DNA of 5,561 bases from Bacteroidaceae bacterium (GTDB taxonomy: Bacteria > Bacteroidota > Bacteroidia > Bacteroidales > Bacteroidaceae), in contig CAAFRW010000161.1 of assembly GCA_900765575.1 (NCBI GenBank), forward strand, positions 1 to 5,561. Direction: 5' to 3'. Positions 1 through 5,561 of this stretch are shown piece by piece. Position numbers and translations under genes: made by a program. Numbering within the stretch: position 1 is the stretch's first letter; each line of letters begins with the position of its first letter. Under the pieces are notes generated by a model. It ran no database searches. It was not told the origin of the DNA and saw nothing but the letters and a program-made list of their open reading frames with translations.

Positions 1-2657
1 ACAATGTCATCGCAGGGTCTAACCCAAGTGCCATGCCCGACTTCAATATGCGTGGACAATCGAGTATGGGAGACTACAGTACGGATGAAACCGTATTCAT
101 GCGTGGTGATATCGATACCCGTCCTAACCAACCCTTATTCGTATTGGATGGTATTATCGGTGTAAGCGTGACCAAGATTATTGATATGGACCCGGAACAG
201 ATTGCCAGCATCACCTTATTAAAAGATGCCGCGGCTATGGTTCTCTATGGTTCGGAGGCTTCCAACGGAGTAGTGGTAGTAGAAACCAAAGCCCCGGAAG
301 CCGGGCATCTCCGTGTAACGTATAACGGTAACTATAAAGTGGAATATCCTGACTTAACCGACTATGATTTGCTGGAAGCTGCCGATAAGTTAGAATTGGA
401 GCGTCTGGCCGGTTATTACGATGACCAACGCGGCTCACTTGAGAACATTGTGAATAAATCTAATTCGTATCGCAAGAAATATCTAGAGGTACAAAGAGGA
501 GTCAATACATATTGGCTTTCTCAACCGTTGCAAACCGCTTTTGCTCACCGCCACGGTATCAACTTGGAAGGTGGAGATGAAACCCTGCGTTACAAACTCT
601 ATGCAGGTATCAATCAAGCTCCGGGTGTGATGAAAGAAACAGGTGTGTACGGGAGAAATGCCAGTCTGGATATCCGTTACCGCTACAAAGGGTTGTTAAT
701 CAGCAATGTATTATACGTAGACTATACCAAGTCGGACAGGACGTCTCCTTATGGAAAATTTGAAGAATATGCGAAACTAAACCCATATTATCGCATTCAT
801 GACGAAAACGGACAAATCGCTAAATATTTGGAGCGTTCTGTTACCACAGAAGACAATTATTACCTAACATCGGGAGCCGATATCGGCAATCCGATGTACA
901 ATTCCTTATATAAAACATTCGACCGCAATGTGGCGTTCGAAGTACGTAATGCTTTCCGTGCCGAGTATTCTCCTATCCCCAATTTGCGATTGGCTATGGA
1001 CCTAACCCTGTCTAAAACCACTTCCGATACAGATATATTCAAATCGGCCAACCACACTTCATTCTTGAGTACAAATAGCATCGAGAATCAAGGTTCATAC
1101 GATTGGAACAATAGTACCAATTTGGATTACGACTTGGCTTTCACGGCAAGTTATAATAAAGTATTCAACAACAAGCACCTCTTCTCGGCTTATGCCCGTT
1201 ACAATGTTAAAGAGAAGAATTACCACAGTGCAGGAGCTTATGCCACAGGTTTCCCCAATGATAACATGGACGAAATATTTTTGGGAGCAAAGGTACAAAA
1301 TAGCGAAGGTAGCGAAAGTACCACACGTGCCTTTGGTGGCGTAGCTACACTAAGTTACACTTACGACCAACGCTATGCCGCCGATTTAAACGGCCGTTTG
1401 GATGCTTCATCCGAATTCGGTAAAGACAACCGCTATGCTCCTTTCTGGTCAGCCGGAATCCGTTGGAATGCCGATAAAGAAAAGTTCATCAAGAAGTTGG
1501 ATCTATTTGATGAGTTGGTATTCAGGGCCACTTATGGTATCACCGGTACGCAAGGCATCTCTACTTACGAAGCATTGCAAATGTACACCTACGCCAATTC
1601 CATGCGTATCTACGACAGCTCGGATGTGGTAGGAGCAGTATTATATGGTATGGGTAATCCCGATTTGAAATGGCAAACCACCGATGCTTATAACGTCGGC
1701 ATCGACTTCAACATGTTCAACCGGGTATTGAGCGGACGTTTCGAGTATTATTATAAATATACGAAAAATACCATCCTCGACTTTTCGTTACCGCCTTCCA
1801 TGGGTTTCAGTACGATTAAAGACAATATCGGAAACATTTCCAATAAAGGGTATGAGTTTACGCTCCGTATCATGCCGTATAATAATGTTCAGGAACAATT
1901 GAACTTCAACTTTGTAGTGAACGGAAGTCACAATACTAACAAAATTGAGAAGATTTCGAATGCCCTGCGTGCCCGCAACCAAGAACAAATGAAAGAAGAC
2001 CCCGATAAACCGAATAAATTATCACGTCCGCTTCCCGTTTATGAGGAAGGCTATTCACAATCCATGATTTGGGCAGTGCGTTCTTTGGGAATCGACCCCA
2101 TTACAGGACGTGAAATATATCTGACGCGCAATGGCGAACGTACGGGTATATGGGATGCCGTAGACCGAGTGCCTGTAGGAGATACCGAACCCGATTTGAT
2201 TGGTACGATTAGTGCCAACCTCAACTGGAAAGGCCTCAGCGTTAGCTTGGCAGCCCGTTACCAGTTTGGTGGACAAGTTTATAACAAAACGCTAGTAGAC
2301 AGAGTGGAAAATGCCGATTTACATTATAATGTGGACAAACGGGCATATACCGAGCGGTGGATGAACGCGGGCGATGTAGCATTGTTCAAATCCGTATCTC
2401 CCTCGGTCAATGGTTCTCAGACCAAAGCCAGCACCCGCTTCCTGATGAACGATGACCAGTTGGTAATGAATACCATCAATATGCAATATCGTTTTGAGCG
2501 TCGCTATTGTCCATTTATTAAGCGTCTCGGCTTAAGCAGTGCTTCGGTAGGGCTTTATTTGGAAGACCTCTTCCAACTGACCTCGGTTAAAGTAGAGCGC
2601 GGTATAGAATATCCTATGTCACGCCAAATCTCCATGTCACTTAACTTAACGTTTTAA
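1..2657 (+). CDS. SusC/RagA-family TonB-dependent outer-membrane transporter (5' end missing)
   Basis: This is the barrel subunit of a SusCD nutrient importer. It sits in the outer membrane and brings in substrate captured by its SusD lid, powered by TonB. The frame is open to the left edge (first full codon at 3, reading NVIAGSNPSAMPDF), so the ATG at 33 is an internal methionine, not the start. The visible part opens inside the plug domain. Signature stretches are RGQSS (about 51-65), PLFVLDG (132-152), LLKDAAAMVLYG (216-251) and SNGVVVVETK (about 261-290). The rest, from about 305 to 2657, is the beta-barrel with many alternating Tyr/Asn/Arg strands; it ends in SLNLTF, a terminal-Phe signal typical of barrel proteins. 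About 884 residues are visible. Family members are usually about 1000-1150, so the signal peptide, the carboxypeptidase-like N-terminal domain and the early plug are upstream. The plug carries Glu in YGSEASNG where Arg is usual. The SusD gene follows immediately. Family assignment is very secure; the substrate is unknown. Confidence -1.
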   Translation, partial: NVIAGSNPSAMPDFNMRGQSSMGDYSTDETVFMRGDIDTRPNQPLFVLDGIIGVSVTKIIDMDPEQIASITLLKDAAAMVLYGSEASNGVVVVETKAPEAGHLRVTYNGNYKVEYPDLTDYDLLEAADKLELERLAGYYDDQRGSLENIVNKSNSYRKKYLEVQRGVNTYWLSQPLQTAFAHRHGINLEGGDETLRYKLYAGINQAPGVMKETGVYGRNASLDIRYRYKGLLISNVLYVDYTKSDRTSPYGKFEEYAKLNPYYRIHDENGQIAKYLERSVTTEDNYYLTSGADIGNPMYNSLYKTFDRNVAFEVRNAFRAEYSPIPNLRLAMDLTLSKTTSDTDIFKSANHTSFLSTNSIENQGSYDWNNSTNLDYDLAFTASYNKVFNNKHLFSAYARYNVKEKNYHSAGAYATGFPNDNMDEIFLGAKVQNSEGSESTTRAFGGVATLSYTYDQRYAADLNGRLDASSEFGKDNRYAPFWSAGIRWNADKEKFIKKLDLFDELVFRATYGITGTQGISTYEALQMYTYANSMRIYDSSDVVGAVLYGMGNPDLKWQTTDAYNVGIDFNMFNRVLSGRFEYYYKYTKNTILDFSLPPSMGFSTIKDNIGNISNKGYEFTLRIMPYNNVQEQLNFNFVVNGSHNTNKIEKISNALRARNQEQMKEDPDKPNKLSRPLPVYEEGYSQSMIWAVRSLGIDPITGREIYLTRNGERTGIWDAVDRVPVGDTEPDLIGTISANLNWKGLSVSLAARYQFGGQVYNKTLVDRVENADLHYNVDKRAYTERWMNAGDVALFKSVSPSVNGSQTKASTRFLMNDDQLVMNTINMQYRFERRYCPFIKRLGLSSASVGLYLEDLFQLTSVKVERGIEYPMSRQISMSLNLTF

Positions 2658-2668
2658 TGCAGAAAAAT

Positions 2669-2722
2669 ATGAACAAACTAACCTATATATTACTCTCAAG
2701 CGCTATCGTTTTAGCATCATGT
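2669..2722 (+). other. Lipoprotein signal peptide of the SusD-like protein
   Basis: The first 18 codons from ATG 2669 encode a lysine-containing N-region, a hydrophobic core (YILLSSAIVLA) and a lipobox ending in L-A-S-C. The Cys codon TGT is at 2720-2722. Signal peptidase II would cleave before this Cys, which becomes the lipid anchor. The following residues, SDWLD, include acidic residues as in surface-exported Bacteroidota lipoproteins. Confidence -1.
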
Positions 2723-4117
2723 AGCGATTGGTTGGATGTGAAGCCCAAAACCAATGTAGAGGAAGAAGACCTCTTCAAAAACGAACAAGGTTTCAAAGAA
2801 GCTCTTACGGGAGCATACATCGAAATGAGCCGTAATAATCTTTATGGTCAGAATCTTACTTACGGATATATCGACTTCTTGGCACAACGTTATTCAGTGG
2901 TAGTGGGATGGGATGGTATAGAAGACTTCTCGCTTCCCACATGGTATGAGTTCGAGCAAAACTCAGACAATACGGTTCGGTTCACCAATACGATTTGGTC
3001 TGAAAGTTATAATCTGATAGCCAATCTGAACAACCTGCTTTCGAAAATTGAAACACACGGTGACGCAATTATTACAAAGGGCTATCGAGATTTAATGAAA
3101 GGAGAAGCGTTAGGTTTGCGTTCGTTCCTTTATTTCGATATGCTTCGCATGTGGGGCCCTATATACAAGGATAATCCAACCTCTCCAACCATCCCTTACC
3201 GCACGGCATTCGACCGCTCCAATGCCAAGCTACTTTCCGCCAAAGATTTGGCAGACAGCATTATTGTCAGCCTGAAAGCAGCCGAGCAATTGTTGGAAAA
3301 CGATGGAATGGACTTAACCTTCCCCATTTATGGTGAAACGAGCAAGGCTGAGCCGTTCTTGAGACGCCGTTACAAACGCATGAACAAATATGCCGTAAAG
3401 GCCGAACTGGCCCGCGTATACATGTATATAGGCGATAAAACGAACGCGGCGTTGTATGCCAACGAGATAGTCAATGCCAAAAAAGAAAACGGCAGCAAGA
3501 TGTTTGCTTTGATTACCGACAACTCTACCGACCACTTAGGCTCTACCGAATTGATATTTTCGTTGAGCATGGACAGTGAAAAATTCGGAGATGAAATGAA
3601 AGAAAACTTTCAAGTTTCCAATGGAAGCAATTTTTATATCAACGGCAAATCACGTATCAACGAATTGTTCGACACCTCCGTGGATGGAAACAACGACATG
3701 CGCGTGAAAGAGGGTGCGGGATTTCAGTTTTCGGTAGATGCAGGATACACACTGAAATATACCCAAAACAATTTCTCTTACGCGCTGGACAACACCATGC
3801 CGCTCATTCGCCTGCCCGAGATGTACTACATCTTGGCGGAATGTACCGACGACTTGGCTCAATCGGCCAAATACATCTCCCTTGTGCGCGGCTCACGCGG
3901 AGTGGATGATGTGGAATTTACCAACAGAGATGAACAGCTTTATAACATCGAGAAAGAGTATCGCAAAGAGTTTTATGCCGAAGGACAATTGTGGTATTTC
4001 TACAAACGGCACGGATACAAAACATTCCAATTCTGCACATTAGAGAAGGATTTAACCGAAGCAAACTATCGCTTCAGTATTCCTGACGATGAAATAACCT
4101 TAGGAAACATTAATTAA
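2669..4117 (+). CDS. SusD/RagB-family nutrient-binding outer-membrane lipoprotein
   Basis: This is the surface lid of the SusC transporter encoded just upstream. It binds substrate outside the cell and closes over the barrel. Two starts are possible: ATG 2657, overlapping the SusC stop as TAATG (486 residues), or ATG 2669 (482 residues). I prefer 2669 because it gives a compact leader, MNKLTYILLSSAIVLASC, closely matching the leader of the gene at 4975. The lipidated Cys is residue 18 from 2669. Numbering from 2657, family landmarks are CSDWLDVKPK (22-31), the helical repeat GEALGLRSFLYFDMLRMWG (149-167), NKYAVKAELARVYMYIGD (243-260), PLIRLPEMYYILAE (382-395), YRKEFYAEGQLWYFYKRHG (435-453) and the C-terminal FSIPDDEI (473-480). 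The length is slightly below the 500-600 residues common for SusD proteins, but no core element appears to be missing. It lies in an operon with SusC and two more lipoproteins. The family is certain; the ligand is unknown. Confidence -1.
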   Translation: MNKLTYILLSSAIVLASCSDWLDVKPKTNVEEEDLFKNEQGFKEALTGAYIEMSRNNLYGQNLTYGYIDFLAQRYSVVVGWDGIEDFSLPTWYEFEQNSDNTVRFTNTIWSESYNLIANLNNLLSKIETHGDAIITKGYRDLMKGEALGLRSFLYFDMLRMWGPIYKDNPTSPTIPYRTAFDRSNAKLLSAKDLADSIIVSLKAAEQLLENDGMDLTFPIYGETSKAEPFLRRRYKRMNKYAVKAELARVYMYIGDKTNAALYANEIVNAKKENGSKMFALITDNSTDHLGSTELIFSLSMDSEKFGDEMKENFQVSNGSNFYINGKSRINELFDTSVDGNNDMRVKEGAGFQFSVDAGYTLKYTQNNFSYALDNTMPLIRLPEMYYILAECTDDLAQSAKYISLVRGSRGVDDVEFTNRDEQLYNIEKEYRKEFYAEGQLWYFYKRHGYKTFQFCTLEKDLTEANYRFSIPDDEITLGNIN

Positions 4118-4133
4118 AAACAAGACACAGACT

Positions 4134-4193
4134 ATGAAGAAAAAATATAATTACCTAATAGGACTTCTATTCGCCACCCTCTTTGCCGCATGC
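4134..4193 (+). other. Lipoprotein signal peptide with acidic surface-export tag (CSEEE)
   Basis: Twenty codons encode MKKK, a hydrophobic stretch and the lipobox F-A-A-C, with the Cys codon TGC at 4191-4193. The next four residues are S-E-E-E. This resembles the Ser-plus-acidic-run export signal reported for Bacteroides fragilis surface lipoproteins, so the outer face of the outer membrane is the likely location. Confidence -1.
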
Positions 4194-4946
4194 AGCGAAG
4201 AAGAGGTGCAACCGTTCTCAGACGCACCGGGAGTAAACTTTATGGAACGGACTGTGGCTTCCAATGGAAAGGTAAGTTGGGGCGAGGGATATACAGCATT
4301 ATCGCTTTCCGTAAATTTTGTCGATTCATTCTATGCGAAAGGCATCTATGGAGTGGAGGAAAGAGAGATACCTCTTCGTGTGCAGTTGGAAGGACTCTTG
4401 AACGATACTCCGCTAAAGGTAAAATTCAAAGTATTACCCGTGGAAAAAGAAGAGTATGATTTGGCAGAAGTAATTGTCCCCGAGGAACCGGTCGAAATCA
4501 AAGCGGGAGAGTACACAGTAGACGCTACGTTTATTTATAAAAGACCGGCAGTTTTAGGTAAAGAGTACAGAGCTAGAATTGCCATTGATTACGAAAACAG
4601 CGATGTAGTAGCCGGAACCAAGGAGAGACAGTATTACACATTGTCCATCCAAGATACCTTTAAATGGGATTCGATGTATATTGAATCAAAAGAAGAATGG
4701 AACACTTACTATGCTCCGTTTTTTGGAGAATTCGGAGAAGAAAAAGTCCGCTTCCTGATGTACGTAATGAAAGCCGTGATTGGTGCAAGTTTTGATTATG
4801 CGTGTTATTATACAGTAAATGGCCCAGCCTCTTATGGTTTCCAAAGATATGTGCAGAACATAAAAGATGCATTAGAAACATACAATGCGGAACATCCTGA
4901 TGCCCCGGCAAAAGAGGCGGATGGCACATTGATAACATTTCCCTAA
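4134..4946 (+). CDS. DUF4843-like surface lipoprotein, probable accessory subunit of the SusCD transporter
   Basis: This 270-residue protein is a predicted lipoprotein. Its signal peptide MKKKYNYLIGLLFATLFAAC puts the lipid Cys at residue 20, and the following SEEE is an acidic tag like the lipoprotein export signal that sends Bacteroides lipoproteins to the cell surface. The mature protein is rich in beta-strands: VNFMERT (34-40), LSLSVNFVDSF (57-67), REIPLRVQLEG (77-87), PLKVKFKVLP (93-102), VEIKAGEYTVDATFIYKRP (120-138) and YRARIAIDYEN (145-155). A second part, FGEFGEEKVRFLMYVM (197-212), resembles the G-x-F/Y-S-x-x-K-x-R-F motif I associate with the DUF4843 family. The tail EHPDAPAKEADGTLITFP also fits that family, so the gene looks complete. 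I recognise the family from motifs, without a profile search. DUF4843 genes commonly follow SusC/SusD pairs. A role as an extra surface subunit binding or passing on substrate is inference. No catalytic motif is evident. The start is the first ATG after a 16-base gap and has no Shine-Dalgarno sequence. Confidence -1.
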   Translation: MKKKYNYLIGLLFATLFAACSEEEVQPFSDAPGVNFMERTVASNGKVSWGEGYTALSLSVNFVDSFYAKGIYGVEEREIPLRVQLEGLLNDTPLKVKFKVLPVEKEEYDLAEVIVPEEPVEIKAGEYTVDATFIYKRPAVLGKEYRARIAIDYENSDVVAGTKERQYYTLSIQDTFKWDSMYIESKEEWNTYYAPFFGEFGEEKVRFLMYVMKAVIGASFDYACYYTVNGPASYGFQRYVQNIKDALETYNAEHPDAPAKEADGTLITFP

Positions 4947-4974
4947 TCATTAAAATAAACAGAGAAATAATATT
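4947..4974 (+). promoter_or_regulatory. AT-rich translation-initiation gap without Shine-Dalgarno sequence
   Basis: This 28-base gap separates the DUF4843-like gene from the PKD-like gene and contains only four G or C bases. No GGAGG-like site and no TAnnTTTG promoter element are present. Unstructured A/T-rich leaders of this kind are the usual way Bacteroidota messages are translated. The gap is too short and too featureless to suggest a separate promoter, so the downstream gene is probably co-transcribed. Confidence -1.
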
Positions 4975-5031
4975 ATGAATAAAGTAACATATATATTAAT
5001 CGGATTAGCAGGATTGTTTATCACCTCCTGC
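4975..5031 (+). other. Lipoprotein signal peptide of the PKD-like protein
   Basis: Nineteen codons encode MNK, a hydrophobic core (YILIGLAGLFI) and a lipobox ending I-T-S-C, with the Cys codon TGC at 5029-5031. The next residues, YEDKGD, are rich in acidic side chains, consistent with export to the cell surface. The first nine residues, MNKVTYILI, nearly repeat those of the SusD-like protein. Confidence -1.
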
Positions 5032-5561
5032 TACGAAGACAAAGGGGATTACGATTACAGCAATGCGTATCCCGAAGTATTGTTCAGCTTGAACAAATCG
5101 TATGGAGTAAAAAAAGAGAAACAACCGTTTAACTATACTATTACTCCCGACATCCAAGTTCCGGAAGAGTATAAGAAAAATCTAACCTATGAATGGTATG
5201 GAAATACAAGTAGCCCCAATACTAAAGGAGATTTAGTCGGAAATACGGAGAGTTTCACCTTTAATCTGGATCCCGAAGACCCGAAGTTGGCTTATGTTCA
5301 TTACCTTCGGTTATATGTAACCGACAACCTGACAGGAGCGGTTACCATGCAGCCTACCACTTTCGAAATCATCAAGCCCTACACTTCCTCGTGGATGGTG
5401 CTGCACGAAACAGACGGACATGCGGAAATCGGTGCCATAGAATATGTGGGAGGAGAAATGAGTGTTACCCCAAACGCTTATACGTTAGATAAAGGCGAAT
5501 CGTTAACAGGGAAGCCTTTACAGTTGGGATGCAGGCAGTTCTCTACTTATGAGAGTTCTTG
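4975..5561 (+). CDS. PKD-like family surface lipoprotein (3' end missing)
   Basis: The reading frame starts at ATG 4975 and stays open to the right edge, giving 195 residues without a stop. The N-terminus MNKVTYILIGLAGLFITSC is a lipoprotein signal with the lipid Cys at residue 19. It is followed by YEDKGDYDYSN, which closely resembles the C-Y-(D/E)-D-K-G-(N/D)-Y-D-Y opening typical of Bacteroidota PKD-like (PKD_2) lipoproteins. Next come Ig/PKD-type strands: LTYEWYG (70-76), FTFNLDP (94-100) and YVHYLRLYVTDNLTGA (107-122). Then SSWMVLHETDGHAEIGAIEYVGG (138-160) resembles the W-x-V-L-x-x-x-D-G segment seen after the PKD repeat in this family. Members are usually about 450-550 residues, so over half is probably outside the window. 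It is likely a surface accessory subunit of the SusCD complex encoded upstream, perhaps helping bind substrate; this is inferred from context. No enzyme motif is visible in this part. Confidence -1.
   Translation, partial: MNKVTYILIGLAGLFITSCYEDKGDYDYSNAYPEVLFSLNKSYGVKKEKQPFNYTITPDIQVPEEYKKNLTYEWYGNTSSPNTKGDLVGNTESFTFNLDPEDPKLAYVHYLRLYVTDNLTGAVTMQPTTFEIIKPYTSSWMVLHETDGHAEIGAIEYVGGEMSVTPNAYTLDKGESLTGKPLQLGCRQFSTYESS

Noticed and set aside
33..35. ATG at 33 as the true start of the SusC-like gene
   Set aside because: The frame is open upstream to the window edge, and the residues before it (NVIAGSNPSA) fit the plug domain. A start here would lack the signal peptide and most of the plug.
860..1298. 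Two short - strand open frames opposite the SusC-like gene
   Set aside because: They have no recognisable protein features and overlap a clearly coding region. Antisense frames of this size arise by chance opposite long genes.
1402..1632. Open frame of 76 codons on the + strand inside the SusC-like gene
   Set aside because: It is a Ser/Pro/Thr-rich alternative frame without a motif, fully covered by conserved barrel sequence in the real frame.
4118..4133. Possible promoter or terminator between the SusD-like and DUF4843-like genes
   Set aside because: The 16-base gap (AAACAAGACACAGACT) has no inverted repeat, no T-run and no TAnnTTTG-type element. It is read as an ordinary within-operon gap.
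4190..4459. Open frame of 89 codons on the + strand in a second frame
   Set aside because: It is fully inside the DUF4843-like gene, Arg- and Gly-rich, with no domain or leader. The + frame beginning at 4134 has a clear signal peptide and continuous family-like sequence.
4660..4950. Open frame of 96 codons on the - strand
   Set aside because: It lies opposite the end of the well-supported DUF4843-like gene, has an unnatural His/Leu/Ser-rich composition and shows no recognisable motif. It is a shadow of the + strand gene.

Overview
The window looks like chromosomal DNA from a member of the Bacteroidota, most likely order Bacteroidales (Bacteroides, Parabacteroides or a relative). The reasons are a SusC/SusD pair, three consecutive lipoprotein signal peptides with acidic residues just after the cysteine, moderate-to-low GC, and AT-rich gene starts without Shine-Dalgarno sequences. 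Species cannot be told from this sequence.

Four genes lie on the + strand in one tightly packed, operon-like array, and almost every base is coding. (1) Positions 1-2657 hold the larger C-terminal part of a SusC-type TonB-dependent outer-membrane transporter; its start lies upstream of the window. (2) Positions 2669-4117 (or from 2657) hold a complete SusD/RagB-type surface lipoprotein. (3) Positions 4134-4946 hold a complete lipoprotein resembling the DUF4843 family. (4) Positions 4975-5561 hold the first 195 residues of a lipoprotein resembling the PKD-like (PKD_2) family; it runs off the 3' end. Gaps between genes are 11 (or a 1-base overlap), 16 and 28 bases. No promoter, terminator, RNA gene, insertion sequence, CRISPR array or stretch over 300 bases without a gene was found.

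The proteins probably work as one outer-membrane uptake machine. SusC forms the TonB-powered barrel, SusD is the hinged lid that captures substrate, and the two further lipoproteins are probably extra surface subunits that bind or hand over substrate. The order SusC - SusD - medium lipoprotein - larger lipoprotein resembles the four-part BT2261-BT2264 complex of B. thetaiotaomicron, which was found with bound peptides. Peptide or protein-derived substrate is therefore a reasonable guess, but the sequence itself does not show it. No glycoside hydrolase, polysaccharide lyase, protease or regulator is visible in the window.

This is a recognisable module type rather than an obviously new system. 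The most interesting points are the two little-characterised accessory lipoproteins, the near-identical gene starts of the SusD and PKD-like genes, and the undecided start at the SusC/SusD junction.
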